Assembly (NCBI GenBank): GCA_019412865.1
Contig: DXOJ01000822.1
Span: 1 to 5,590, forward strand
Direction of reading: 5' to 3'
From: Bacteroides sp.
GTDB lineage: Bacteria; Bacteroidota; Bacteroidia; Bacteroidales; Bacteroidaceae
Length of the DNA stretch: 5,590 nt
Part shown: positions 1-5,590 of the stretch, one piece after another
Layout of the letters: every line of letters begins with the position of its first letter
How positions within the stretch are numbered: the first letter of the stretch is position 1
Translations under genes and position numbers: made by a program
The notes under the pieces: model-generated
Seen by the model: the letters and a program-made list of their open reading frames with translations, nothing else
Databases searched by the model: none
What the model was told of the DNA's origin: nothing

Positions 1-135
1 CGATTGGACGGTATCTCCTTTTCTCGGTGAAGACAGGCATCCATTAAAGGATACGGGAACGCTATCGTCCCCCAGGTAGTCTACGAGATATTTAAAGCAA
101 TAGAAGAAACCTATAAATTAAACAGTCATGAATAA
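1..135 (+). pseudogene. 3' end of a DNA (cytosine-5) methyltransferase gene, with an in-frame TGA
   Basis: Only the last 45 codons lie in the window; the rest is upstream. Frame 1 reads RLDGISFSR, then TGA (28-30), then RQASIKGYGNAIVPQVV and on through YEIFKAIEE to TAA at 133-135. The GNAIVPQVVYEIFKAI stretch matches the C-terminal motif X-like segment of phage and mobile-element C5-methyltransferases, which helps form the AdoMet pocket. In relatives I recall, the residue before R-x-x-S-I-K is Trp (K/R-W-R), so the TGA looks like a TGG changed by one G-to-A transition. If TGA stops translation, the last 34 residues including motif X are lost and the enzyme is probably inactive. The 3' end overlaps the following antirepressor start by 8 bases (ATG at 128), which suggests translational coupling. 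Assignment rests on a short tail, so the exact methyltransferase subfamily and target are unknown. Confidence 0.72.
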
Positions 136-901
136 AGTATCGATATTTGAACATCCCGAGTTCGGACGCATCCGGACACTGGAAATTGACGGGAAAATAT
201 GGTTCTGCGCCTCGGATGTTGCCGCCGCACTTGGCTACTCCAATCCGAGAGATGCCGTCGTAAGACATTGTAAACCAATGGGTGTCGTGGTTTACGACAC
301 CCCTACACGCAGTGCCGTCCAGAAAATCAAGTACATCAGCGAAGGAAACGTATACCGGCTGATTGCCGGTAGCAAGCTGCCTTCCGCTGAGAAATTCGAA
401 AGCTGGATATTTGATGAACTGGTTCCCGAAACACTAAAGAACGGTGGCTATCTTCTTAAGAAGAATGGCGAAACGGATAATGAACTGCTTGCGCGTGCCA
501 TATTGCTCGCACAGAACCGTATAAAAGAGCGAGACAGCCGTATTTCAGCATTGGAGAAGGAGAACAACTATGCTATCCTGAAACTCAAGCTACAGGCCCC
601 AAAAGTTCAGTATTACGACAAAGTCCTGCAATCCCAAAGCACCTACACGACCACACAGATAGCGAAAGAATTGGGAATGACTGCCGGAATGTTGAACAAG
701 CGGCTCCGATGGGCAGGCATCCAGTTCCGTCAATCCGGTCAGTGGCTGCTCAAAGCTCCTTACCAGAATCAAGGCTATACAGCAACCCGGACCCATGTAT
801 GGGAAAGCCGCACAGGAGAAACAGGCACGGCCATGTTGACGGTCTGGACGGAAAAGGGCCGGTTATTCATACATTATCTTTTTGAGGCTTATCTGGTATA
901 G
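128..901 (+). CDS. Phage-type antirepressor, Bro-N + KilAC domains
   Basis: A 257-residue protein of the usual two-domain length. Residues about 5-105 are a Bro-N domain: the pattern IWFCASDVAAALGYSNPRDA is typical, followed by a G-N-V-Y-R-L-I segment, F-E-S-W-I-F-D-E and a V-P-E-T-L-K-N-G-G-Y end. Residues about 118-150 are charged and probably form a coiled linker. Residues about 158-255 are a KilAC (phage antirepressor C-terminal) domain with T-T-T-Q-I-A-K-E-L-G-M, L-N-K-R-L, G-Q-W-L-L and a final T-E-K-G-R-L-F-I-H. The family consists of DNA-binding regulators that in phages counteract repressors; here it is inferred to regulate the mobile element or a neighbouring prophage remnant. The start at 128 places Bro-N at the N-terminus as in relatives and overlaps the methyltransferase end by 8 bases. 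It ends with TAG and faces the tra operon, with the hairpin at 926-962 between them. Codon usage and base composition do not stand out from the tra genes. Confidence 0.9.
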   Translation: MNKVSIFEHPEFGRIRTLEIDGKIWFCASDVAAALGYSNPRDAVVRHCKPMGVVVYDTPTRSAVQKIKYISEGNVYRLIAGSKLPSAEKFESWIFDELVPETLKNGGYLLKKNGETDNELLARAILLAQNRIKERDSRISALEKENNYAILKLKLQAPKVQYYDKVLQSQSTYTTTQIAKELGMTAGMLNKRLRWAGIQFRQSGQWLLKAPYQNQGYTATRTHVWESRTGETGTAMLTVWTEKGRLFIHYLFEAYLV

Positions 902-925
902 CCGGAATATAAGACCGGGATAAAT

Positions 926-962
926 AAAAAAGCTACTGAAACAAAAATTCAGTAGCTTTTTT
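926..962. terminator. Bidirectional intrinsic terminator between convergent units
   Basis: A perfect 15-bp inverted repeat: arm 926-940 (AAAAAAGCTACTGAA), 7-base loop 941-947, arm 948-962 (TTCAGTAGCTTTTTT). The A-run on the left and T-run on the right give a T-tract after the GC-containing stem on either strand. It lies 24 bases after the antirepressor stop and 17 bases after the last minus-strand gene, where a shared terminator for convergent transcripts would be expected. Confidence 0.9.
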
Positions 963-979
963 ATTGCTTTCAATTGATA

Positions 980-1465
980 CTATCTCAACCGTGGTCCCGT
1001 TTTCTTCTTTTCTTTCACAGGCACAATTTCTTGTCGGGGTGCTTCTTGCGGCCTTATTCTTTCACTTACAGTCTCACTCTGAAGAAGCCTGTTTAAATAC
1101 CGGAGGTCCTTCAGTAACTCCTGTTTGCATTCCATCTCCAGGGAATGGGCCATATTCGACATCGGGTTGGTACTTTTCTTGACAAGCGGACCGTTCAGGA
1201 GATCTTCTTCTATATACAGGGTACAACGCTTCAAATAGCCTTCAATGTCCTTCGGCGTTTCAGCGGTATCAATCGCCTCCTGAATGGCCTTATAATTCTT
1301 ATCCATATAACAGGCCTTATACAAGTCATCGGCATGCCAGTCAAAGAAATGAAGATAGTTTTTTCCCAGTTGCTGGTTATACTCTTTTATATCGCTTTCC
1401 ACAACCCCTTTCTTCTTGTCAAGATATTGCTGCAATTGTTCGATCCTTAAATCACTTTTATCCAT
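980..1465 (-). CDS. orfA: unnamed tra-operon protein, paralog of orfB
   Basis: 161 residues, no signal peptide and no membrane segment, so probably cytoplasmic. I do not recognise a named family. Residues about 1-35 are charged and likely helical. The most distinctive part is N-Y-L-H-F-F-D-W-H-A-D-D-L-Y-K near residues 36-50, then a YK-x4-A-I-D segment. A second block around residues 90-120 reads L-L-N-G...N-M-A-H-x-L-E-M-E-C-K-Q-E-L-L-K-D. The C-terminus is basic and ends KKKTGPRLR. The same two blocks occur, without gaps, in the protein encoded at 1993-2481 (about 16/34 and 14/32 identities by eye), so the two are diverged duplicates. ATG at 1465 lies 11 bases after the traQ stop; the gene ends with TAG and is the last gene of the operon before the terminator. 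Being in the transfer operon suggests a role in conjugation, but function is unknown. Confidence 0.85.
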   Translation of the reverse strand: MDKSDLRIEQLQQYLDKKKGVVESDIKEYNQQLGKNYLHFFDWHADDLYKACYMDKNYKAIQEAIDTAETPKDIEGYLKRCTLYIEEDLLNGPLVKKSTNPMSNMAHSLEMECKQELLKDLRYLNRLLQSETVSERIRPQEAPRQEIVPVKEKKKTGPRLR

Positions 1466-1476
1466 TGTTGTCCGAT

Positions 1477-1941
1477 TTATAGTTCCATGTCCGTTTCAGT
1501 TTCGCTCTGAAAGGATATATCCAGTTCTCTTTCCTGATGGAAATTATCCGCTATCACGAATTTAATTTCCGCATTCTTGCTGCTTCGGTTATGATAGAAG
1601 AGCGTGAATACCTGGCGGCAGGGATCGCTGTCATCCAACTCCGCTATCGAATCCAACGGTTGCATCTCCCGGTTCACCAGATAGACCTTCTTCTTGTCGT
1701 ACACCTCGCCGCTACCCTCCATCTGTATATAACCGATTTGATAGCCGGCTTCCTCATAGTTTCCGCTACGATTGAGTGTCAGACGAATCTCCACGGTCTC
1801 ATCCGGGGAAATGGTCTTCTGGAGATACCAGGACGTTAGCGAGAAATCATAAGCCTGCTGTACTTCCAATTTATCATCACAGCCACCCAGCAGGCAAAGC
1901 AATGTGAGCATGATACCACTTATTATTAATTTCATCTTCAT
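1477..1941 (-). CDS. traQ: TraQ-like conjugative transposon lipoprotein (DUF3872)
   Basis: 154 residues. The N-terminus is a lipoprotein signal: basic MKMK, a hydrophobic stretch, then L-L-G-G-C with the lipidated Cys at residue 21. The residues after it (DDK) are acidic, which in Bacteroidetes can favour display at the cell surface; that is inference. The rest is soluble and beta-rich in appearance, with Y-D-F-S-L-T-S-W-Y-L-Q, a V-E-I-R-L-T-L segment and R-Q-V-F-T-L-F-Y-H-N-R near residues 108-118, the pattern I know from the DUF3872/TraQ family of CTnDOT-type elements. The length is normal for the family. A second ATG two codons downstream (1935) could also serve; 1941 gives the better signal peptide. 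The 51-base gap before it is the longest in the operon. Exact role in the transfer machine is not established. Confidence 0.85.
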   Translation of the reverse strand: MKMKLIISGIMLTLLCLLGGCDDKLEVQQAYDFSLTSWYLQKTISPDETVEIRLTLNRSGNYEEAGYQIGYIQMEGSGEVYDKKKVYLVNREMQPLDSIAELDDSDPCRQVFTLFYHNRSSKNAEIKFVIADNFHQERELDISFQSETETDMEL

Positions 1942-1992
1942 GATTTTACGTATTACTAAATGAATAATTTACTTGATTGAGTCCGTTGTCGG
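1942..1992 (-). promoter_or_regulatory. AT-rich leader of traQ
   Basis: The 51 bases between the orfB stop and the traQ start are the longest gap in the operon. No Bacteroides -33/-7 promoter (TTTG, TAnnTTTG) is visible. It contains ATTATTCATTTAGTAA (minus strand, 1953-1968), 11 bases before the ATG, resembling a segment at nearly the same distance before traN. It is probably a translation-initiation leader of the SD-independent type, but this is tentative. Confidence 0.3.
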
Positions 1993-2481
1993 CTAACGCC
2001 TGATGCCCGTTTTTATCTTTCTTTCAGGCGGCTCTTCTCTCTTCTTTTCTGTTTTATTAGCCGTCTGTTGCAAATTCTCTTCGGGAGGCGTTTGCGCAAG
2101 GATATTCGCGAATTCCCGGTAATCCCTAACTAACTGCTGCATACACTCCAACTTCAGGAAATGGGCAACATTCGTTGTCCGGCTGGAACTGTTACAATCC
2201 ACCTGACCGTTCAACAGTTTGTTCTCACAGTAAGCAATGTTGTCCTCAACAATATTCCAAACCGTATCCATGCCCTTTGCCCCGTCCACCGCCTGCCGGA
2301 GTATCTTATAACACCCGGACATAAAATGAGACTTATACAGGCTCTCCGCATTCCATTCGAAAAAGTGTAGGAAATTCTCATTCATCTTCTTGCTTTGTTC
2401 ACGTATGTTCCGGTCTTCCCGGTTTATTTTCATATCCAGCCAATGAAGCATCTCATCCACGTTCCAATTGCCTTGTTCCAT
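1993..2481 (-). CDS. orfB: unnamed tra-operon protein, paralog of orfA
   Basis: 162 residues, soluble, no signal peptide. No named family recognised. It shares with orfA the block N-F-L-H-F-F-E-W-N-A-E-S-L-Y-K near residues 39-53 and the block L-L-N-G...N-V-A-H-F-L-K-L-E-C-M-Q-Q-L-V-R-D further on, in the same order and spacing. The tail after about residue 130 is rich in E, K, Q and P and ends KIKTGIRR, again like orfA. I chose ATG 2481 over the longer open frame to 2658: the extension would overlap the end of traO and its sequence (Arg/Ser/Trp-rich) is an antisense-like artefact of traO, whereas from 2481 the protein aligns with orfA from its N-terminus. The gap to the traO stop is 10 bases. 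In CTnDOT this position is held by traP (primase-like); orfB has no primase features. Confidence 0.85.
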   Translation of the reverse strand: MEQGNWNVDEMLHWLDMKINREDRNIREQSKKMNENFLHFFEWNAESLYKSHFMSGCYKILRQAVDGAKGMDTVWNIVEDNIAYCENKLLNGQVDCNSSSRTTNVAHFLKLECMQQLVRDYREFANILAQTPPEENLQQTANKTEKKREEPPERKIKTGIRR

Positions 2482-2491
2482 ACTGTTGCTG

Positions 2492-3076
2492 CTAATTGAA
2501 AATGTACTTGACACCGACAGCTGCCACCGTGTGGAAATTCCCCACGGATGATCCGAAGAATATCCTCTGGCGGACATTGAAAAGAAAAACCAGCCTGTCG
2601 GAAAGGAACGCCTCCATCTCGAAAGCCGGGGCAAAACCATAAATGAAGCATCCGTCATTCTTTAAAGTCGCCCCGTCATAGAGCAGCTTGCAGTTCCAGT
2701 TGGTCGTCTCATAACCCGCCAGAGCGGAAAGACCGGCAGAGAAGAACACGTTCTTACCACGGTCCGAGATGAACGGCACGAAATAACCTACCTCCCCGGT
2801 AAACTGCGCTTTGGGGATCGCAACATCCTTATAGGAATAGTGCTTTTTCACATAATCCGCCCCGAACAGCCAGCGGGAATGGTTCCGGTTATACCGACTC
2901 AGAGCCAGTCCGACCTGGAAATTACCATGCAGATGCTTCACATTTGAACCGAAGTCGTCTACACCGCCTAACGTAAGCTGGATACCTTTCTGCCCCGGCA
3001 GGTAACGCTGGGCAAAAGATTTGCCTGCCACAAAGGGCAGACAAATGCATAACAAAATAAATAAAACTCTTTTCAT
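2492..3076 (-). CDS. traO: TraO conjugal transfer outer-membrane-type protein
   Basis: 194 residues, the normal size for TraO of Bacteroidales conjugative transposons. A Sec signal peptide covers about residues 1-22 (basic start, hydrophobic core, S-F-A-Q end). Mature protein begins Q-R-Y-L-P-G-Q-K-G-I-Q and then shows alternating hydrophobic strands, with G-E-V-G-Y-F-V-P-F-I, F-F-S-A-G-L-S-A-L-A-G-Y-E and a final A-V-G-V-K-Y-I-F-N. This pattern and the aromatic C-terminal strand suggest a small outer-membrane beta-barrel or barrel-like protein. It follows traN with only 2 bases between stop and start, so the two are almost certainly co-translated, as in CTnDOT. Expected role: outer-membrane part of the mating-pair apparatus. 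The stop is TAG. Confidence 0.93.
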   Translation of the reverse strand: MKRVLFILLCICLPFVAGKSFAQRYLPGQKGIQLTLGGVDDFGSNVKHLHGNFQVGLALSRYNRNHSRWLFGADYVKKHYSYKDVAIPKAQFTGEVGYFVPFISDRGKNVFFSAGLSALAGYETTNWNCKLLYDGATLKNDGCFIYGFAPAFEMEAFLSDRLVFLFNVRQRIFFGSSVGNFHTVAAVGVKYIFN

Positions 3077-3078
3077 GA

Positions 3079-3978
3079 TTACTCACCGATTAATTCATTC
3101 ACAATACGCGCGTCCACCAGGTCACTGTTCTCAATATAGAACCGCTGGTGACGGCCTCCCCCTTTCTCGTAAATTTCCACTTCCAGCAACTTGTCGTCAG
3201 GAATGACAATTTTCGGAAAGGCATACACGATCCGTCCCGTGCTCTTTCCTTCGATGCGTGTCAGGGCATTGAGCGTGCGTACCGGTTCAATATAAGTTTC
3301 CTGCTGAGCCGTCCTTTTGGCTATCTTCTTATCCACTATCTTAAATCGCACGAAATCCACATCGAAAGGCACATTGGAATTGTTCGTCAGGGAAACATGG
3401 AAGAAGATCAGGTCCTTATGCACATAAATGCCCTTTAAAAGAGCCTGCATCCCGAACTGCCTGCATCCGATATGCTTCACGTCCCTACGGTCCAGCCGGT
3501 GGATGGTGTACATCACGCTGGCAATGACCGTCGGATCTTCCTCGCCCAGTTCCGTGACACGGATGGAGCTGCCTCCTTTCTTTTCTCCCTCGTCCGGGTT
3601 CATCCACTGGTCCATATTGATATTCAGTGTGGAAGGCTCTTCCTTATAAACGACATTGAAGGAAAAGAAAGAGCCGTCTCCTGTAATCACGGAGAAGTTC
3701 GTCTCTCCCGGAAACTCCTTCACCGCCGCTTTGACACGTACCACGTTCTCGACTCCGTCAGCCTTGCCTGCGATGATATTGTTACTGCCCAAATCCACGT
3801 AGCGCACTTCCGAAGGGAAGAGGATATGCACCGTCTTCCCAAAAGTGACCTCTATTTTATAAGGGATGATATGCTGGCCCGCCGTCAGAATCCTGACGGG
3901 ATTTACCGGCCTTTCCTCCTGTGAAAAACCGGATACCGAGGCCAGAACAGCCATCAAGAATGCTATAACTATTTTCAT
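3079..3978 (-). CDS. traN: TraN, VirB9-like periplasmic component (DUF4138)
   Basis: 299 residues, within the usual range of the family. Signal peptide at about residues 1-19 (MKIVIAFLMAVLASVSGFSQ, cleavage near the end). The N-terminal half carries the recognisable T-V-H-I-L-F-P-S-E-V-R-Y-V-D-L-G-S segment near residues 49-65, then A-D-G-x-E-N-V-V-R-V-K-A and F-P-G-E-T-N-F-S-V-I-T with F-F-S-F-N-V-V-Y. The C-terminal half (about 155-290) has N-N-S-N-V-P-F-D-V-D-F-V-R-F and ends in E-I-Y-E-K-G-G-G-R. Family members are treated as the VirB9 counterpart, joining TraM (VirB10-like) and outer-membrane parts of the secretion channel. The start is preceded by a 33-base AT-rich leader following traM. 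Translation from this leader could proceed even if traM is interrupted, although polarity could reduce it. Confidence 0.95.
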   Translation of the reverse strand: MKIVIAFLMAVLASVSGFSQEERPVNPVRILTAGQHIIPYKIEVTFGKTVHILFPSEVRYVDLGSNNIIAGKADGVENVVRVKAAVKEFPGETNFSVITGDGSFFSFNVVYKEEPSTLNINMDQWMNPDEGEKKGGSSIRVTELGEEDPTVIASVMYTIHRLDRRDVKHIGCRQFGMQALLKGIYVHKDLIFFHVSLTNNSNVPFDVDFVRFKIVDKKIAKRTAQQETYIEPVRTLNALTRIEGKSTGRIVYAFPKIVIPDDKLLEVEIYEKGGGRHQRFYIENSDLVDARIVNELIGE

Positions 3979-4011
3979 TGTCTTGTCTTTTTTATTAAAG
4001 TGAATAATCCG
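3979..4011 (-). promoter_or_regulatory. AT-rich leader of traN
   Basis: 33 bases between the traM stop and the traN ATG. On the minus strand it contains ATTATTCACTTTAATAA (3992-4008) ending 13 bases before the start, similar to the element before traQ, followed by an A-run. There is no Shine-Dalgarno site. It is likely a ribosome-loading leader typical of Bacteroidetes; it is not clear that it is anything more. Confidence 0.3.
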
Positions 4012-5319
4012 TTATTGTCTCTTTGTGACCAGCAGCACCTTATATCCGGCTTTCAGTGTCACCTTGACCGCGCGAACCCGTCCGGCGATCAACCGCGTGC
4101 CGCCCTGCATGACTCCGCGCGTCAGGTCCATGACCACCTGCTGTCCGGCAGAACGTGCAAACGAAACGCTGTTTCCCATGCTCTCGCTGACCGTTCCAGC
4201 CGCATCCTTTGCCGCATTGCGGGTTTCCGATCCGGGAACGAAAATACCTTTCTGCCCGTCTATATCGTAAGTCGCCAACTGAACAGGAATGATATTCCCG
4301 GCATACTCGATGCTGCTGATCAGGATATCCAGACGCTCTCCCTGTATGACCGCCGCACCTGTTACCAGACTGTTCTCCGGAACGGTAATGTTGCCGGCTT
4401 GTAGAGGTTGCAGCAACCGGAGTTTTACCCTGCCTCCCTGTTCAATGATCTGGTTCTCCGAAATGCAGGCGGCGATGGTATTCGTCCCCATTTGGTAGCT
4501 GTTCCCGACAGCAGTATTAAAACCGTAATTCCTCTCGACAGTAAGCGAAGCGATATAGGCGGAATCCGTAACAGGTTGTGAAAGGCCGGAGGTCGTCTGA
4601 TACTCCGCCCGCTGAACCGGAACAGTTTCCGTGGGTTCTTTTCCGACAGCTTTCTCCTGGACCGTATCCTTATCCGGGTTCAGATACTTTGCCGCCATCT
4701 TGTAGGACCGCTCCATCAGTTCTTCTCGGGTAGCCGCCTTGTTCTTCTCCTTTTCCGCCTCTTCCAGCTTTTTGTTCAGTTCATCTACTTTTCTTTCCAA
4801 ATCGCTGTTTGCCGTCTCTTTGGGAGTCTCATAGAAGTCATTCAACTGCCCGGAGATTTGCTCGTAGGTATTAACGGACTGTTGCAACCGGTCTCCGTCC
4901 TTTTCTTTTTCACCGGTATCGGATGCCCCCTTTCCTTCGTTCATTAATGTCCCGGCAAGCTGCTCCAACGACTTCATCCGGCTTTCTTCCTCCACTTCCG
5001 CCTGTTGCTTCTCATAGGCAGCGGTCTTCTTATCCACCAGTTTGGCAGTGGTAGGTTCGGGTACGTTCACATTGAATCCTGAATTTCCGGGGGCTTCCGT
5101 CTCGTTTTCCTTGCCGGAGGGGGCAAATATTCAGTACATGACTCCCAGGAAGACCAGCACAAAGGCCGGAATCACAATGAACTTCCTTCTTTTTTCCATC
5201 TCTTCCGGTGTGAGCACCTTCTTCTCTTTTTCAGGTTCTTCCTTCAAGGCTCTGCCGTTTTCCGGCTGTACCGCCGTTTCTTCTGCCGCTTCGGGCTTTT
5301 CCAAATCTTTATCTTCCAT
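4012..5319 (-). pseudogene. traM: TraM (VirB10-like), interrupted by an in-frame TGA at codon 63
   Basis: Reading through the TGA at 5131-5133 gives a single 435-residue TraM of normal size. Residues 1-46 form an acidic/basic cytoplasmic tail (LTPEEMEKRRK just before the membrane). Residues about 47-66 form the inner-membrane anchor F-I-V-I-P-A-F-V-L-V-F-L-G-V-M-Y-[TGA]-I-F-A-P-S. Then come a periplasmic linker with E-P-T-T-A-K-L-V-D-K-K-T-A-A-Y-E, a coiled coil at about 172-200 (LERKVDELNKKLEEAEKEK), and the TraM C-terminal domain at about 265-435, with T-I-A-A-C-I-S-E-N-Q, a G-R-V-K-L-R-L-L segment and F-V-P-G-S-E-T. Both halves are in one frame with no other stop or shift, so one substitution explains the break (TGG or TTA to TGA). 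ATG at 5319 overlaps the traL stop by one base (TAATG). A restart at ATG 5070 (residue 84) would give a 352-residue product without an anchor. Either traM is broken, the TGA is read through, or the base is a sequencing error. Confidence 0.9.
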
Positions 5320-5579
5320 TACTCGTTGGTTTTAGGGTGATACATTATACTGTCTTTATCCGCCCGGTGGAGGGAGTCCACCGGATGGACAAACGGCAAC
5401 TCCTTTTGTGTGCCGTGAGAGAGAAAACGCCCGAAAGCGCGTGCTACGGTGATACCACATAGAACGGTACTGGTAACCAGCATGCCCACAAGCACTCCCT
5501 TACGCTCTTTTTCGGACAGCTCCTCGCAAACGTTCTTCAGTTTTTCGCTGATCTCTGTCTTTATCTTCCTGCTTTTCAT
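5319..5579 (-). CDS. traL: TraL, small inner-membrane conjugation protein (DUF3989)
   Basis: 86 residues. Residues 1-27 are charged (cytoplasmic), residues about 28-50 are one hydrophobic segment (G-V-L-V-G-M-L-V-T-S-T-V-L-C-G-I-T-V-A), and the rest is polar with P-F-V-H-P-V-D-S-L and the end D-S-I-M-Y-H-P-K-T-N-E. This single-span layout, the size and the place between traK and traM fit TraL of Bacteroidales conjugative transposons, an inner-membrane part of the transfer channel whose exact job is undefined. The start ATG at 5579 follows a TAATG junction from the upstream gene, and the stop makes another TAATG with traM, so these genes are translationally coupled. Confidence 0.9.
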   Translation of the reverse strand: MKSRKIKTEISEKLKNVCEELSEKERKGVLVGMLVTSTVLCGITVARAFGRFLSHGTQKELPFVHPVDSLHRADKDSIMYHPKTNE

Positions 5580-5590
5580 TACCTTAATAT
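5579..5590 (-). CDS. traK: Last codons of the upstream gene, probably traK (partial)
   Basis: The last bases read ATA TTA AGG TAA on the minus strand, the TAA overlapping the traL ATG by one base, exactly like the traL/traM junction. Three residues cannot identify a gene. The name rests only on the conserved traK-traL-traM order of these elements. Confidence 0.35.
   Translation of the reverse strand: MLR

Noticed and set aside
2482..2658. N-terminal extension of orfB by 59 residues from ATG 2658
   Set aside because: It overlaps the 3' end of traO in another frame, its composition is not that of a real protein, and the orfA paralog aligns from ATG 2481.
3472..3924. 150-codon plus-strand open frame
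   Set aside because: It lies fully antisense to traN, which has a clear signal peptide and family motifs. No start context or recognisable protein.
4000..4404. 134-codon plus-strand open frame
   Set aside because: Antisense to the conserved TraM C-terminal domain; His/Arg/Ser-rich composition typical of a shadow frame.
4012..5070. Treating 5070-4012 as an independent intact gene
   Set aside because: It is in the same frame as the upstream traM segment, the codons between 5131 and 5071 read as TraM sequence, and it would lack the membrane anchor. It is better described as part of one interrupted traM.
5131..5133. Selenocysteine or programmed recoding at the traM TGA
   Set aside because: A membrane anchor is not a site for selenocysteine, and I see no SECIS-like hairpin directly after the TGA.
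5131..5319. Treating the 62-residue segment as a stand-alone small protein
   Set aside because: It is the cytoplasmic tail and truncated membrane anchor of TraM, ending mid-helix at the TGA.
1..5590. CRISPR array, tRNA, rRNA or insertion sequence
   Set aside because: No regularly spaced repeats, no cloverleaf or rRNA-like sequence, and no transposase or paired terminal inverted repeats were seen.

Overview
The window is part of the transfer (tra) region of a Bacteroidales-type conjugative transposon (ICE, CTnDOT-like). This rests on protein-level recognition of TraL, TraM, TraN, TraO and TraQ in their usual order on the minus strand, tightly packed, with AT-rich leaders instead of clear Shine-Dalgarno sites. 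The host is therefore probably a Bacteroides/Parabacteroides/Prevotella-type gut bacterium. The species cannot be told from this stretch.

Right to left on the minus strand (about 5590 to 980) there is one apparent operon: the last codons of a probable traK, then traL, traM, traN, traO, an unnamed gene here called orfB, traQ, and a second unnamed gene here called orfA. Together they would supply part of the envelope-spanning type IV secretion apparatus: TraL and TraM at the inner membrane, TraN and TraO in the periplasm and outer membrane, and TraQ as a lipoprotein. traM is interrupted by an in-frame TGA at codon 63, inside its membrane anchor; both flanks are in the same frame and read as one TraM. 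orfB and orfA are diverged paralogs that flank traQ, and orfB sits where CTnDOT carries its traP primase gene.

Left to right on the plus strand (1 to 901) there is a convergent two-gene unit: the 3' end of a DNA (cytosine) methyltransferase gene overlapping by 8 bases a complete Bro-N/KilAC phage-type antirepressor gene. The methyltransferase tail also carries an in-frame TGA, where a tryptophan is expected. A perfect 15-bp hairpin flanked by A and T tracts (926-962) separates the two convergent units and can terminate both.

The most notable features are the two in-frame TGA codons, combined with the fact that none of the nine gene ends in the window uses TGA, and the undescribed orfA/orfB pair. 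No stretch longer than 300 bases lacks a gene.
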